From: Dokdonella sp.
Lineage (GTDB): Bacteria; Pseudomonadota; Gammaproteobacteria; Xanthomonadales; Rhodanobacteraceae
Direction: 5' to 3'
Length of the DNA: 64,000 nucleotides
Assembly (NCBI GenBank): GCA_016712865.1
Contig: JADJQH010000008.1
Span: 496,001 to 560,000, forward strand
Positions 26,986 through 39,647 of the stretch are shown in pieces (within the stretch, counting starts at the first letter, position 1; every line of letters starts with the position of its first letter). The position numbers and the translations under genes are program-made. The notes under the pieces were generated by a model. The model had not been told where the DNA came from. It searched no databases and saw only the letters and a program-made list of their open reading frames with translations.

Positions 26986-28418
26986 CGCCGCAGCGCCTTC
27001 GCCAGCACGGCGACATCATGCAGGATTTCCGCCGCGTCCACTTTGTCGGCATCGGCGGCGTGGGCATGAGCGGCATTGCCGAGGTGCTCAACCATCTCGG
27101 CTATACGGTATCCGGGTCCGATCAGGCGGATTCGCCAACCACCCGCCGCCTGGCTGCCTTGGGCATCACCGTGCATCGCGGCCATGCCGCGCAGCATGTT
27201 GCCGATGCCGATGTGCTGGTCACCTCCAGTGCCATTCGTGCCGATAATCCGGAGCTGCTTGCTGCACGCGAACTGCGCATTCCGCTGGTGCCGCGCGCCG
27301 AGATGTTGGGTGAACTGATGCGCTTCCGTCGCGGTATCGCCATCGCGGGCACGCACGGCAAGACCACCACCACCAGCCTGACCGCCAGCGTGCTCGCCGA
27401 GGCGGGTCTTGATCCAACCTTCGTGATTGGTGGCCAGCTCACCGCGGCCGGTGCCAATGCGCGCCTGGGCAATGGCGAATTCCTCGTGGCCGAGGCCGAC
27501 GAGTCCGACGGTTCATTCCTGCTGCTTTCGCCGGTGATCGCCATCGTCACCAATATCGACCGCGATCATCTGGAAAATTTCGGCGGCGACTTCGGCCGGG
27601 TCAGGGCGGCTTTCGAGCAATTCCTGCATCGCCTTCCGTTCTACGGATTGGCCGTGCTGTGTGTTGATGACCACGAAGTTGCCGAGCTGGCGGCGAAAAC
27701 GCCGCGACGCACCCTGACCTATGCCATCCACGCCGAAGCGGATGTGACGGCCAGCGATGTGCGCCAGCAAGGTGCGCGCATGTTGTTCGACCTGCACCTG
27801 CCCGAACATGGGCAGGCGATTCCGATCGAGTTGAACCTGCCGGGGCGGCACAACGTGCTCAATGCCCTGGCTGCCTGCGCAGTCGGTTACCAACTGGGTG
27901 TATCCGCAGCGGCCATGCAGAAGGCGCTGAGCAGCTTCCAGGGTGTTGGCCGGCGCTTTTCCATGCGCGGCGACGTTTTGCACGACCGTGGACGTGCGCA
28001 ACTGGTGGATGACTACGGTCATCATCCCAGCGAACTGGCTGCCGTATTCGAAGCTGCACGCAGCGGCTGGCCGCAGAAGCGCCTGGTGGTCGCCTTCCAG
28101 CCGCATCGCTATTCGCGAACGAGCGACCTGCTCGATGACTTTGCACGCGTACTCGCGGATGTCGATGTGTTGTTGCTGACCGAAGTCTATCCGGCTGGCG
28201 AAGCCGCCATCGCCAATGCCGATTCGCGCGCACTCGCACGCGCCATCCGCGCGCGCGGCAAGGTCAATCCGGTGCTGGTCGATCACCCGCGCGACCTGCG
28301 TGGCGTACTCGGCAGCGTGCTTGAGGACAACGACCTGCTGGTCCTGCTCGGCGCTGGCGACATCGGCGCTGCTGCCAGCGAATTGGCGGCCGCCAATGAT
28401 TTGAGGACACGGACATGA
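26982..28418 (+). CDS. murC: UDP-MurNAc:L-alanine ligase MurC
   Basis: The first Mur ligase, 478 residues. The N-terminal Rossmann motif is [18 protein letters not shown], the ATP loop [16 protein letters not shown], then [27 protein letters not shown] and the C-terminal [15 protein letters not shown] downstream in-frame ATG at 27018 (MQDFRRVHF) is an alternative start, but the ATG at 26982 forms the ATGA junction with murG that is standard in this cluster. It overlaps ddl by 4 bp. Confidence 0.96.
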   Translation: MTPQRLRQHGDIMQDFRRVHFVGIGGVGMSGIAEVLNHLGYTVSGSDQADSPTTRRLAALGITVHRGHAAQHVADADVLVTSSAIRADNPELLAARELRIPLVPRAEMLGELMRFRRGIAIAGTHGKTTTTSLTASVLAEAGLDPTFVIGGQLTAAGANARLGNGEFLVAEADESDGSFLLLSPVIAIVTNIDRDHLENFGGDFGRVRAAFEQFLHRLPFYGLAVLCVDDHEVAELAAKTPRRTLTYAIHAEADVTASDVRQQGARMLFDLHLPEHGQAIPIELNLPGRHNVLNALAACAVGYQLGVSAAAMQKALSSFQGVGRRFSMRGDVLHDRGRAQLVDDYGHHPSELAAVFEAARSGWPQKRLVVAFQPHRYSRTSDLLDDFARVLADVDVLLLTEVYPAGEAAIANADSRALARAIRARGKVNPVLVDHPRDLRGVLGSVLEDNDLLVLLGAGDIGAAASELAAANDLRTRT

Positions 28419-29350
28419 GCACGACGACGGATCCGCGGCGGTTTGGTCGGGTGGCCGTGGCCTACGGCGGCAATTCGGCGGAACGCGAGGTGTCCCTGGA
28501 TTCCGGTCGCAACGTACTGGCGGCCCTGCGTGCGCGTGGAGTCGATGCGCATCCGGTGGATGGCATACCCGCCTTGCTGGATGCCTTGCGCGCCGGGCAC
28601 TACGCACGCGTGTTCAACATCCTGCACGGACGCGGTGGCGAAGATGGCATGTTGCAGGGTGCGCTGGATGCCTTGCGCATTCCGTATACCGGCAGCGGCA
28701 TCCTCGGCTCCGCCCTGGCCATGGACAAGGTTCGCAGCAAGCGCGTCTGGCAGGCATTGTCCCTGCCCACGCCCGCGTATGCGGCCTATCGTCCCGGCGA
28801 GGACCTGGCCGCGGCGATTGCGTCGGTCGGATATCCGGCCATCGTCAAGCCGTCGCACGAAGGCTCCAGCGTGGGCATCAGCCGCGTGTTCTCCGCCGGC
28901 GATCTGCCACAGGCAATCGATCTGGCATCGCGATACGACGGCGAGCTCCTGATCGAGCGCCTGATCGAAGGTGACGAGCTGACCATTGGCATCCTCGGCA
29001 ACCAGGCGCTGCCATCGATCCGCATCGTTCCGGCCGGCGCGTTCTACGACTACCACGCAAAGTATGTGGCCGAGGACACGCGCTACCTGTGTCCGGGTCT
29101 GGAAGGCGAGGCCGAAACGGAAATCCGTGCGCTCGCGTTTGCCGCGTTTGAAGCGGCAGGCTGTTCGGGCTGGGGCCGCGTGGATGTCATGCGCGATGCG
29201 CAGGGCAACAACTTCCTGCTGGAGGTCAACACCACGCCGGGTATGACCAGTCACTCGTTGGTGCCCAAGGCGGCCAAGGCCACCGGCATGGATTTCGAGT
29301 CGCTGTGCTGGCGAATCCTGGAAACCTCGCTGGCGAGGGATGCCGGATGA
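28415..29350 (+). CDS. ddl: D-alanine:D-alanine ligase (DdlB type)
   Basis: An ATP-grasp enzyme of 311 residues that supplies the dipeptide used by MurF. Visible segments are [47 protein letters not shown], the flexible loop [12 protein letters not shown] and the metal-binding [14 protein letters not shown]. Its placement between murC and ftsQ matches ddlB of E. coli. It overlaps ftsQ by 4 bp. Confidence 0.95.
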   Translation: MSTTTDPRRFGRVAVAYGGNSAEREVSLDSGRNVLAALRARGVDAHPVDGIPALLDALRAGHYARVFNILHGRGGEDGMLQGALDALRIPYTGSGILGSALAMDKVRSKRVWQALSLPTPAYAAYRPGEDLAAAIASVGYPAIVKPSHEGSSVGISRVFSAGDLPQAIDLASRYDGELLIERLIEGDELTIGILGNQALPSIRIVPAGAFYDYHAKYVAEDTRYLCPGLEGEAETEIRALAFAAFEAAGCSGWGRVDVMRDAQGNNFLLEVNTTPGMTSHSLVPKAAKATGMDFESLCWRILETSLARDAG

Positions 29351-30102
29351 ACCGACACCTGCCCTTGAAGACGATTGCCTGGGGCATCGCCCTCACCCTG
29401 GTGGCGCTGCCGATTATTGGCGTGCTCAACGGCTGGTTCGCATCGCAGCGCTGGCCGATTCGCAAACTGGAACTGCGCGCGGAATACGCACATGTCAGCG
29501 CCGAACAAATCCGTGCCGCGGTATCCAATCACCTGGGCAAGGGATTCTTTGCGCTGGAGCTTGTCGATGTGCAGGACGCGGTCGCAAAACTGCCCTGGGT
29601 GGAGCGCGTCGAGGCACGCAAGCATTGGCCGGATACGCTGAGCCTGACCGTGTACGAGCGCCGGCCATTTGCGCGCTGGGGCGCGAAGCGCCTGATCAGC
29701 AGCAATGGCGTGATCTTCAGCGTGCCGGGCAGTGAAGACATGCAGGGGTTGCCACAGCTGTCCGGTCCGGATGAGCGCCTCGCCGAGGTGATCAGTTTTC
29801 ATGCCCAATGCCTGCGCGAGTTCTCCGGAAGCGGCCTGTCGGTTCGCGCCATCGAACTGAGCGCACGCGGCAGCTGGCGCCTGACCCTGGCCAGCGGCGC
29901 GCTGATTGAAATCGGCCGGGTCGATGCGCTGGCGCGCTTGCACCGCTTCCTCGATGTGTGGCCGCAACTTGCCGCGAGTGGCAATGGTCCACCGGTTTAC
30001 GTCGATTTGCGCTACGAAAACGGTTTCGCATTGCGCTGGGCACTGCCCGAATCCCCAAGCCCAACCCTTCCACCCGGCCCCGAACCGGCCGGCCAGGTCT
30101 GA
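29347..30102 (+). CDS. ftsQ: Cell division protein FtsQ
   Basis: A bitopic divisome protein of 251 residues. A transmembrane helix lies at about 8-28 ([18 protein letters not shown]). A periplasmic POTRA domain ([20 protein letters not shown]) and the FtsQ beta domain ([23 protein letters not shown]) follow. A short Pro-rich tail ends the protein. FtsQ scaffolds FtsL and FtsB. ATG at 29347 is chosen for the ATGA overlap with ddl. ftsA starts 6 bp downstream. Confidence 0.93.
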   Translation: MNRHLPLKTIAWGIALTLVALPIIGVLNGWFASQRWPIRKLELRAEYAHVSAEQIRAAVSNHLGKGFFALELVDVQDAVAKLPWVERVEARKHWPDTLSLTVYERRPFARWGAKRLISSNGVIFSVPGSEDMQGLPQLSGPDERLAEVISFHAQCLREFSGSGLSVRAIELSARGSWRLTLASGALIEIGRVDALARLHRFLDVWPQLAASGNGPPVYVDLRYENGFALRWALPESPSPTLPPGPEPAGQV

Positions 30103-30108
30103 ACGCAC

Positions 30109-31338
30109 ATGAATCGAAAGTCGGAAAAGAACCTCATCGTTGGCCTGGACATCGGCACCTCGAAGATTGTCGCCATCGTCGGTGAGCACGAGCCAGGCCA
30201 GCCGGTCGAGATCATGGGCATCGGTTCGCACCCATCGCATGGCCTCAAGCGCGGCGTGGTGGTGGATATCGAATCGACCGTGCAGTCGATCCAGCGTGCC
30301 ATCGAGGAAGCCGAGTTGATGGCCGGATGCGAAATCCGCTCCGTATACGCCGGCATTGCCGGCAGTCATATCCGCTGCCTGAACTCGCACGGCATCGTGC
30401 CGATCCGTGACAAGGAAGTGACCGAAGCGGACCGCGAGCATGTGATCGAGGCAGCCCGCGCGGTGGCGATTCCGGCGGACCAGGAACGCCTGTATCTCGA
30501 ACCCCAGGACTACGTCATCGACGGCCAGGAAGGCATCCGCCATCCGATTGGAATGAGCGGCGTGCGACTGGAGTCGCGCGTGCACCTGGTCACCGGTGCC
30601 ATGAGCGCCGCCGCCAACATCCGCAAATGCGTCTCGCGCTGCGGCCTGCGCGTGGATGACCTGGTGCCGCAGCAGATTGCGTCCAGTTTTGCCGTTCTCA
30701 CCCAGGATGAGCGCGATCTCGGTGTCTGTCTCGTCGACATCGGGGCCGGCACGACGGACATCGCCATTTTCACCCAGGGTGCCATCCGCCATACCGCGTC
30801 CCTGCCGATCGCCGGCGACCAGGTCACCAATGACATCGCGGTCGCCTTGCGCACGCCGACCGCGCATGCCGAGGAAATCAAGGTCAAGTACGCCTGTGCG
30901 CTGGCCCAGCTTGCGCATGCCGAGGAAACCATCCAGGTGCCGAGCGTGGGCGACCGTCCACCGCGGCGACTGGCCAGGCAGACCCTCGCCGAAGTGGTGC
31001 AGCCGCGCTACGAGGAGCTGTTCTCGCTTGCGCAGGCGGAACTGCGCCGGTCCGGGTACGAGAGCCTCGTCGCCGCGGGCATCGTCCTGACCGGTGGCGC
31101 GGCAAAGATGGAAGGCGTGGCCGACCTCGCCGAGGAGGTCTTCCACATGCCGGTACGCCTGGGTACGCCACAACACGTGACCGGCCTCGCCGATGTCGTC
31201 TCCAACCAGATCCATGCCACTGGCGTGGGCCTGCTCCTGTACGGGAGCCGCCAGCAGCTGCAAACGCCACGCCGCGGCGTCGAGGCGGTGGGCGGTGTCT
31301 GGAACCGGGTTTCCAAGTGGTTCACCGGAAATTTCTGA
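30109..31338 (+). CDS. ftsA: Cell division protein FtsA
   Basis: An actin-like ATPase of 409 residues that tethers FtsZ to the membrane. Nucleotide-binding motifs are VGLDIGTSKIVAIVG and VDIGAGTTDIAIFT; GIVLTGGAAKMEGV is the adenosine motif. The SHC-type insertion SIQRAIEEAELMAGCEIRSVYAGIAG is present. The C terminus VWNRVSKWFTGNF is the amphipathic membrane-targeting helix. It is followed by a 178-bp gap before ftsZ, the longest inside the cluster. Confidence 0.96.
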   Translation: MNRKSEKNLIVGLDIGTSKIVAIVGEHEPGQPVEIMGIGSHPSHGLKRGVVVDIESTVQSIQRAIEEAELMAGCEIRSVYAGIAGSHIRCLNSHGIVPIRDKEVTEADREHVIEAARAVAIPADQERLYLEPQDYVIDGQEGIRHPIGMSGVRLESRVHLVTGAMSAAANIRKCVSRCGLRVDDLVPQQIASSFAVLTQDERDLGVCLVDIGAGTTDIAIFTQGAIRHTASLPIAGDQVTNDIAVALRTPTAHAEEIKVKYACALAQLAHAEETIQVPSVGDRPPRRLARQTLAEVVQPRYEELFSLAQAELRRSGYESLVAAGIVLTGGAAKMEGVADLAEEVFHMPVRLGTPQHVTGLADVVSNQIHATGVGLLLYGSRQQLQTPRRGVEAVGGVWNRVSKWFTGNF

Positions 31339-31394
31339 GTGCACGCGCAAGCAGGCACATCTCGCAACAACCACCGCACGGGACGCGCGGTGAG

Positions 31395-31411
31395 GCAACC
31401 GAAACGGTTGC
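31395..31411 (+). other. Short hairpin in the ftsA-ftsZ spacer
   Basis: GCAACCG and CGGTTGC form a 7-bp stem with an AAA loop. No T-run follows. The spacer (31339-31516) otherwise holds only the strong ribosome site before ftsZ (GGAGGGTGGG, 31504-31513). No confident -35/-10 pair was found, though an ftsZ-specific promoter would be expected here from other proteobacteria. Confidence 0.3.
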
Positions 31412-31516
31412 GCAACGAAGGACACGCCAGTCTTTCGCAATTCGCAGGCCGGGGCGGAGTGCCCGGTGGGCGGTTACATCAAACCAATACGGCCTAAGCC
31501 GACGGAGGGTGGGAAA

Positions 31517-32704
31517 ATGTTTGAAATGATCGAAAGAATGGAGCCGAATGCTGTCATCAAGGTCATCGGCGTGGGTGGTGGTGGCGGCAACGCCGTAAGC
31601 CACATGGTGAATGCACAGATTGAAGGCGTGGATTTCATCTGCGCGAACACCGATGCGCAGGCACTCAAGAACAGCGGTGCCAAACACACCCTGCAACTCG
31701 GGGCCAATGTCACCAAGGGACTCGGTGCCGGGGCAAACCCGGAAGTGGGTCGCCAGGCGGCGCTGGAAGATCGCGAGCGCATTTGCGAGTTGCTGCGCGG
31801 GGCAGACATGGCCTTCATCACCTGTGGCATGGGCGGCGGCACCGGCACCGGCGCAGCGCCGGTGGTTGCCCAGTTGGCCAAGGAGCTCGGCATCCTGACG
31901 GTTGCCGTGGTCACCAAGCCATTCCCGTTCGAGGGCCGGCGTCGCATGCAGGTGGCGCTCAAGGGCATCGACGACCTCGGCCAGCATGTGGACTCGCTGA
32001 TCACCGTGCCCAACGAGAAGCTGCTCAGTGTGCTGGGTCGCGATGTCTCCCTGCTCAGCGCCTTCAAGCAGGCCAACGATGTGCTGCTCGGGGCCGTGCA
32101 AGGCATTGCCGACCTGATCACCAGGCCGGGAACCATCAATGTCGACTTTGCCGACGTGCGCACGGTGATGTCGGAAATGGGCCTGGCCATGATGGGCAGC
32201 GGCAGTGCGCGTGGCGATGATCGCGCGGTTGCAGCGGCGGAAGCGGCGATCAACAACCCGTTGCTGGAGGACATCAACCTGGCCGGTGCCTGCGGCATCC
32301 TGGTCAACGTGACCGCCGGCAGCAATCTCACCATGCGCGAGTTCGAGGAGATCGGCGGCGTCATCCACGAGTTCGCCAGCGAGGATGCAACCGTGGTGGT
32401 GGGTACCGCGATTGATCCTGAGCTGCAGGATGAGGTACGGGTAACCGTGGTGGCCACGGGGCTCAATCGCACTGCGGCACGTCAACCCGTCCGCAGCGAG
32501 CGTGAACGCGAAGCCATCATTGCGCCGCGTGCGCCGATTCGGGCGGTGAGGAATGCCACAACCGGCGAGATCGACTACCTCGGAACACCCGGACGCATGT
32601 CCGCGCAAGCGATATCCGCACCGGCCGAGCAGGTCGCGGTTGCCGCCGACAACCAGGTCGACTATCTCGACATCCCGGCCTTTCTGCGCCGACAGGCCGA
32701 CTAG
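31517..32704 (+). CDS. ftsZ: Cell division GTPase FtsZ
   Basis: The tubulin-like ring-forming GTPase, 395 residues. The glycine-rich N-terminal loop is [17 protein letters not shown], and the tubulin signature [15 protein letters not shown] lies near residue 104. The T7 loop region is [20 protein letters not shown]. The C terminus [15 protein letters not shown] is the conserved peptide that binds FtsA and ZipA. ATG at 31517 is set by the GGAGGGTGGG ribosome site; the in-frame ATG at 31466 would translate the leader. Last gene of the cluster, followed by a strong terminator. Confidence 0.97.
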   Translation: MFEMIERMEPNAVIKVIGVGGGGGNAVSHMVNAQIEGVDFICANTDAQALKNSGAKHTLQLGANVTKGLGAGANPEVGRQAALEDRERICELLRGADMAFITCGMGGGTGTGAAPVVAQLAKELGILTVAVVTKPFPFEGRRRMQVALKGIDDLGQHVDSLITVPNEKLLSVLGRDVSLLSAFKQANDVLLGAVQGIADLITRPGTINVDFADVRTVMSEMGLAMMGSGSARGDDRAVAAAEAAINNPLLEDINLAGACGILVNVTAGSNLTMREFEEIGGVIHEFASEDATVVVGTAIDPELQDEVRVTVVATGLNRTAARQPVRSEREREAIIAPRAPIRAVRNATTGEIDYLGTPGRMSAQAISAPAEQVAVAADNQVDYLDIPAFLRRQAD

Positions 32705-32818
32705 GAGGCGCCTTCACAATCGATTGACTCAAACTCCGTAGGTCCCATTCCGCGCCGGGTCGCCTGATCCGATTCGCGCCCGATCCGCCGTCATTTGCCG
32801 GTGGTGGCCGGGGATTCC

Positions 32819-32849
32819 ATGCCGTCGCGTGGCGTCGCGACGGCATTTT
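32819..32849 (+). terminator. Rho-independent terminator of the dcw cluster
   Basis: ATGCCGTCGCG (32819-32829) and CGCGACGGCAT (32836-32846) form a perfect 11-bp stem with a 6-nt loop, followed by TTTTCTTT. It lies 115 bp after ftsZ. Confidence 0.85.
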
Positions 32850-33013
32850 CTTTGGTAGCGACCGGGCAGGATCGCTCTTCGCTCAGAGACCATTGTGTTG
32901 CAAGCACGCAACATCTGTCTGATTTTGACGTCAGATTAACTATCGCTGACCGCGACCCTGTGCTAATCTCCCCGGCGTTTTGATGCTCCTGCCCCAGGGG
33001 TCAGACCAAAAAC
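32850..33013 (+). promoter_or_regulatory. lpxC upstream region with extended -10-like element
   Basis: Between the dcw terminator and lpxC there is no gene. TGCTAATCT at 32961-32969 resembles an extended -10, with no good -35 at the right distance. TTGACG at 32924-32929 lacks a matching -10. GTTGC and GCAAC flank a short dyad near 32896-32910. A promoter is expected here because the terminator separates lpxC from ftsZ. Confidence 0.35.
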
Positions 33014-33925
33014 ATGATCAAACAACGCACGCTCAAGAATGTAATCAGGGCGACAGGCGTAGGTCTCCATACGGGTGACAAGGTCTACATGACCTTGCGC
33101 CCCGCTGCGGTCGATACAGGGATTGTCTTCCGGCGCGTGGATCTCGCCGAGCCGGTGGAAATCCGTTCCTGTTGCGAAAACGTGGGTGACACGCGACTGT
33201 CGACAACGCTGGTGCAAGGCGATGTCCGCATCGCCACGGTCGAGCACCTGCTTTCCGCGATAGCCGGCCTTGGCATCGACAACGCGTATGTCGACCTCTC
33301 GGCGCCCGAGGTGCCCATCATGGACGGCAGTGCCGGTCCGTTCGTGTTCCTGCTGCAATCGGCAGGTATCGAGGAGCAGGCGGCCCCGAAGCGCTTCGTG
33401 CGCATCAAGCGCCAGGTCACCGTCCGCGACGGCGACAAGTGGGCGCGATTTGAACCCTTCGATGGCTTCAAGGTCGGATTTTCGATCGATTTCGATCATC
33501 CGATGTTCGCCAAGCGCACCTCGACCAGCGAAATCGATTTTTCGACCACCTCGTTCGTCAAGGAAGTCAGCCGTGCGCGCACCTTCGGTTTCATGCGCGA
33601 CATTGAAATGCTGCGCGAGCGCAATCTGGCGCTGGGCGGATCCATGGACAACTCGATCGTGCTCGATGACTATCGGGTGCTGAACGAGGACGGATTGCGT
33701 TACGAAGACGAGTTCGTAAAACACAAGATTCTTGACGCAATTGGTGACCTGTATCTCCTCGGGCGCAGCCTGATTGGTGCATTCTATGGATACAAGTCAG
33801 GTCACGCGCTCAACAATACCTTGTTGAGGGCATTGCTGGCGGATCGGGAGGCATGGGAAGAGGTTTGCTTCGAGGATGAAGCGAAGGCTCCGATTTCCTA
33901 CGCACACCCGGCTCAGGCCATCTGA
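33014..33925 (+). CDS. lpxC: UDP-3-O-acyl-N-acetylglucosamine deacetylase LpxC
   Basis: The zinc deacetylase that commits UDP-acyl-GlcNAc to lipid A synthesis, 303 residues (E. coli 305). Zinc ligands are visible as His78 (VEHLLSAI), His237 and Asp241 ([15 protein letters not shown]); catalytic His264 lies in KSGHALNN. The N terminus [21 protein letters not shown] is typical. The gene follows ftsZ as in other gammaproteobacteria, but behind its own terminator-isolated leader. Confidence 0.96.
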   Translation: MIKQRTLKNVIRATGVGLHTGDKVYMTLRPAAVDTGIVFRRVDLAEPVEIRSCCENVGDTRLSTTLVQGDVRIATVEHLLSAIAGLGIDNAYVDLSAPEVPIMDGSAGPFVFLLQSAGIEEQAAPKRFVRIKRQVTVRDGDKWARFEPFDGFKVGFSIDFDHPMFAKRTSTSEIDFSTTSFVKEVSRARTFGFMRDIEMLRERNLALGGSMDNSIVLDDYRVLNEDGLRYEDEFVKHKILDAIGDLYLLGRSLIGAFYGYKSGHALNNTLLRALLADREAWEEVCFEDEAKAPISYAHPAQAI

Positions 33926-33948
33926 GCGAAACTGCTGGTTGCTGCCAG

Positions 33949-33967
33949 GGACTCCGCTGCGGAGTCC
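33949..33967. terminator. Small dyad between convergent lpxC and dciA-like gene
   Basis: GGACTCC-GCTGC-GGAGTCC forms a 7-bp stem with a 5-nt loop in the 69-bp space between two convergent genes. It lacks an adjacent T-run on the plus strand; the AAAAAAATCC side at about 34010 lies within the opposing gene. Weak or bidirectional terminator at best. Confidence 0.35.
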
Positions 33968-33994
33968 TGATGCTTCAGGGGACAAGAGAAACCT

Positions 33995-34468
33995 TCAGGT
34001 TTCCGGTGGATTTTTTTCTTCGGCGATGGAAGCCAGGTGTTGATAGAGGGCCTTGAGTTCAGGGTCCTTGAGCGTTTTTGCGGCTGAGCGCAGATGTCTT
34101 GCGGCGGCTGCGGAGAGCGGTTTTGGCCTGGTCGGTTCCGGGGGAACGGGCGACGGGGCTGCCACTTTCACAACGACGAGATCCACGGTGTTGCCGCAGG
34201 CAACACGGGCCTCCTTGAGCAGGGTTGCCTGGTGCAACCTCAGGCGAGTGGCCCAGGTGGGACTCGACGCGAGAAACACAAGCCGTCCGTTGCGCACGTC
34301 CGCGAGTCGACATTCGCGAGCGAGCGCGTCGGGCAAGTGGTGGCGGAGTTTTCCATCGAGCATCTCCAGGGCATGCGCGCGTTGCGCCAGCGTGTCGAGG
34401 TTGATGCACTCGGCGACAGGCATCAGGGTGCCGGGTCGCTTGGGGCGCGGTGGACGACTTTGCTGCAT
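33995..34468 (-). CDS. DUF721 (DciA-like) protein
   Basis: A 157-residue basic protein. The core LDTLAQRAHALEMLDGKLRHHLP and VRNGRLVFLASSPTWATRLRLHQATLLKEA matches the DUF721 fold. DUF721 proteins include DciA, the ancestral bacterial helicase operator that loads DnaB where DnaC/DnaI is absent, and a gene of this family upstream of secA is common in gammaproteobacteria. The ATG at 34468 is chosen; a TTG nine codons upstream is possible but would overlap the divergent peptidase gene. It is convergent with lpxC. Function inferred from the family. Confidence 0.75.
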   Translation of the reverse strand: MQQSRPPRPKRPGTLMPVAECINLDTLAQRAHALEMLDGKLRHHLPDALARECRLADVRNGRLVFLASSPTWATRLRLHQATLLKEARVACGNTVDLVVVKVAAPSPVPPEPTRPKPLSAAAARHLRSAAKTLKDPELKALYQHLASIAEEKNPPET

Positions 34469-34494
34469 GGCGGTACCTATTCGGCGAACAGTCA

Positions 34495-35433
34495 ATGAAC
34501 ATCATCCTGGTAGCGAAATCGCATTGTGCTCCACGTTGTATCGATCTGCGCAGCATGCGCGGACGCTTGTTGATTGCCGCAACCCTTGGCTCCCTGTTCC
34601 TGTTGTTTGCGGGAATCGGATTTGCGGTTGCGGTGCTGACCGTCAATCCGCGTGATGCCGCCCTGCGCGAACTGGTGGCGCTGCGCGCCCAGATCCAGTT
34701 GCAGAAGCAGGAGCTGGGCGGGGTCGAGGAGAATTCACGCCGGGATCTTGATGCGCTGGCCATGCAGATCGGCCAATTGCGTGCGCAGGCAACCCGCCTC
34801 AATGCATTGGGTGACCGACTCACCCAAGTTGGCAAGCTCGAGGGCGGAGAGTTTGATTTCGGCAGCGAACCGGCCTTGGGTGGCCCCGAAGAAAGCCTGG
34901 GTGGTGCCGCCCCGCTGCCGGTGGAAGACGATATCGCCGGGCTCCGGCTGGAGTTCGAGCGCCAGGAAGCGCAACTGACGGTGCTTGAAGACCTGTTGCT
35001 TGATCGCAAGATCGACAACGCCCTGCTGCCGGCCGGCATGCCCGTGGCCTATGGATATATCGCATCGGGTTTCGGAACGCGTACGGATCCGATCAGTGGT
35101 CGCAAGGCGGTGCATCTGGGCGTCGATTTCGATGTGCCGATGGGCAGCGACGTGCTCGCCGTCGCCGAGGGCGTGGTGACCTACTCCGGCATCCGCAACG
35201 GCTATGGCAACGTGGTCGAGATTGATCACGGCAACGGCTACATGACCCGCTACGCGCACAATTCGCGCAATGTGGTGGAAGTCGGTTCCAGGGTCCGCAT
35301 TGGACAAGTCGTCGCCAAGGTCGGCTCCAGTGGCCGCTCCACCGGTCCCCACTGCCACTTCGAGGTTTGGTTGCACGGGCGGCCGGTGAACCCCACGGCC
35401 TATGTGAGGTCCACCCGCGCCAATCGCGCCTGA
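34495..35433 (+). CDS. Membrane-anchored M23 family metallopeptidase
   Basis: A 312-residue putative peptidoglycan endopeptidase or amidase activator. An N-terminal transmembrane helix lies at about 22-47 (LLIAATLGSLFLLFAGIGFAV). A coiled-coil stretch follows (ELVALRAQIQLQKQELGG), then a LytM domain (about 180-305). Zinc ligands look intact: His207 and Asp211 in HLGVD, and His286/His288 in PHCHFE, so it may be an active hydrolase rather than a degenerate activator. The ATG at 34495 is divergent from the DUF721 gene 26 bp away. It precedes secA, a recurrent arrangement in Xanthomonadales. Confidence 0.85.
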   Translation: MNIILVAKSHCAPRCIDLRSMRGRLLIAATLGSLFLLFAGIGFAVAVLTVNPRDAALRELVALRAQIQLQKQELGGVEENSRRDLDALAMQIGQLRAQATRLNALGDRLTQVGKLEGGEFDFGSEPALGGPEESLGGAAPLPVEDDIAGLRLEFERQEAQLTVLEDLLLDRKIDNALLPAGMPVAYGYIASGFGTRTDPISGRKAVHLGVDFDVPMGSDVLAVAEGVVTYSGIRNGYGNVVEIDHGNGYMTRYAHNSRNVVEVGSRVRIGQVVAKVGSSGRSTGPHCHFEVWLHGRPVNPTAYVRSTRANRA

Positions 35434-35479
35434 GCGCCGTATCGGGGCCTTGAAACGGGCGATCCGAACACAATCTGAT

Positions 35480-35516
35480 TTGGCGTAATGCCGGGGCCGC
35501 CGTATCATCGGCGGCC
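35480..35516 (+). promoter_or_regulatory. secA promoter with a perfect dyad centred on its -10 box
   Basis: TTGGCG (35480-35485), a 17-bp spacer and TATCAT (35503-35508) make a good sigma-70 promoter. The -10 is exactly flanked by GGCCGCCG and CGGCGGCC (35495-35516), an 8-bp inverted repeat. TTCGTTTTT follows, so the same sequence could act as an intrinsic terminator for the peptidase gene that ends 62 bp upstream. secA starts about 65 bp after the predicted transcription start. Confidence 0.55.
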
Positions 35517-35579
35517 TTCGTTTTTCTGCTGTGTCGCATCAGTCCGCTGCCGCAGCCCTTTTTTCGGATATTCAAACCC

Positions 35580-38312
<2,733 letters not shown>

Positions 38313-38318
38313 TTGCAT

Positions 38319-38347
38319 GGGAATCGGGAATGGAGAACGGGGAATCG
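38319..38347 (+). repeat. GGGAATC-family heptamer cluster after secA
   Basis: GGGAATC, GGGAAT and GGGGAATC occur within 29 bp in the 97-bp secA-mutT spacer. Same degenerate heptamer family as at 50239 and 53123. Confidence 0.75.
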
Positions 38348-38430
38348 TTAAAGCGGCGATCAAGTCCCGTTCGCCCTGAACATTGAACGTAGCGCAGCGA
38401 AGTTGAAGCGTGCCCGAGTCGGAAACAATC

Positions 38431-39384
38431 ATGTGCCGGTTCAACCAGCATGTGGTAGCGGGCGTACTGCGTGATGGGCAGGGCCGCGTGCTGCTGGCGC
38501 AACGACCGTCAGGCAAGGCTCTGACTGGCATGTGGGAATTCCCCGGTGGAAAAGTTGAAGCGGGTGAGGATCCCCGTGCTGCGCTCGTTCGCGAGCTTCA
38601 CGAAGAATTGGGTGTGCACGCCACCATCGGTCGGCGCCGCATCGCGGTGCCCGGGCCTGACATCGAACTGGATGTCTACGATGTGGAATGCTTCAGCGGC
38701 CCGCTGCGCGGTCGCGAGGGCCAGGCCCTGGCCTGGGTAGACCCTTTGAAGACAGAGCCGCAGTGGCTACCGCCGCTGGACAGGCCCGTGCTTGCTTCCA
38801 TCAGGCTGCCGGATCGCTATCTGATCACCCCGACTCCGGCTTCCGGCAAGGAAAGCGACTTTCTGGATTCAATCAAGGCTGCGCTCGCCGCAGGCATTCG
38901 CCTGATCCAGCTGCGAGCTCCCGGCTGGTCGCGGGATTCCTTGGCGCCGCTGGCGCGACGCGTTCACGGCCTGTGTCGGGAACACGGAGCCCGCCTTTTG
39001 CTGAATGCCGATTTCGAGCTGGCCGCAGTGCTTGGCCTGGATGGCGTGCACCTTCCGTACCGGATTGCCTCTGGACTGAACGAGCGGCCGGTTCCTGCGT
39101 CCATGCTGCTCGGCGTGTCCTGTCATTCCCCGGCGGAGCTTTCGCAGGCCGCGAACATAGGTGCCGATTTCGCCACCCTGTCCCCGATTCGGGTGACGTC
39201 CAGCCATCCCTCCGCACCCGCGCTCGGATGGGATCAGGCCCAGGCCTGGGTCACGGCGGCGCGACTTCCGGTATATGCCTTGGGCGGCATGAGCGAAGGC
39301 GACCTGGAGATGGCGTTTGACCGGGGTTTCCAGGGCATTGCTGCCATCCGCTCGCTATGGACCGCGCTTCCGCCTCAAGGCTGA
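38431..39384 (+). CDS. Nudix hydrolase fused to a ThiE-like domain (MutT/ThiE fusion)
   Basis: A two-domain protein of 317 residues. The N-terminal half is a MutT-type Nudix domain with the complete box GGKVEAGEDPRAALVRELHE-ELGV near residues 40-62 and the start HVVAGVLRDGQGRVLLAQRP. It would hydrolyse 8-oxo-dGTP and related nucleotides. Residues about 135-317 form a thiamine-phosphate-synthase-like barrel (LIQLRAPGWS, LLLNADFELA, GVHLPYR, FATLSPIRVT, PVYALGGMSEGDL) whose synthase activity is unproven. The fusion next to secA is common in gammaproteobacteria. ATG at 38431 is preferred; a GTG seven codons upstream (38410) is the alternative. Confidence 0.88.
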   Translation: MCRFNQHVVAGVLRDGQGRVLLAQRPSGKALTGMWEFPGGKVEAGEDPRAALVRELHEELGVHATIGRRRIAVPGPDIELDVYDVECFSGPLRGREGQALAWVDPLKTEPQWLPPLDRPVLASIRLPDRYLITPTPASGKESDFLDSIKAALAAGIRLIQLRAPGWSRDSLAPLARRVHGLCREHGARLLLNADFELAAVLGLDGVHLPYRIASGLNERPVPASMLLGVSCHSPAELSQAANIGADFATLSPIRVTSSHPSAPALGWDQAQAWVTAARLPVYALGGMSEGDLEMAFDRGFQGIAAIRSLWTALPPQG

Positions 39385-39647
39385 AGAATCCGCTCGACAA
39401 GGCACGAAAAAGCGATTAGGTTCACACTTTCAGTTTCCGCAATGGAGATTGGGTCCGCCATGACGTTCGTGTCATCCGGCGGCTGGGATGGGCAGCGTGT
39501 CGGGAAGTCCTCGGGAGTAAGGCTGACAGTTTGGCCCCGGTGCACCAAAGACTTCTGCCTTGGGAATCCGGATCCGGACTTCGTTGCGGGGAGAGGTTGT
39601 GGCCCGCCATGCGCCTGGGCAATGCACTTTGCAGAGGAGAGGGGAAC
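39385..39647 (+). other. 263-bp spacer upstream of the first secreted modular protein
   Basis: No gene, hairpin with T-run or convincing promoter pair is visible. The last bases hold a strong ribosome site (GGAGAGGGG, 39636-39644) for the gene at 39648. Confidence 0.5.

Noticed and set aside
33949-33967. Strong intrinsic terminator of lpxC
   Set aside because: The stem is good, but no T-run follows on the lpxC strand, so only a weak terminator entry was kept.
39528-39550. Sigma-54-like promoter (TTTGGCCCCGGTGCACC)
   Set aside because: The GG and GC elements are about 9 bp apart instead of the required 12 bp register.
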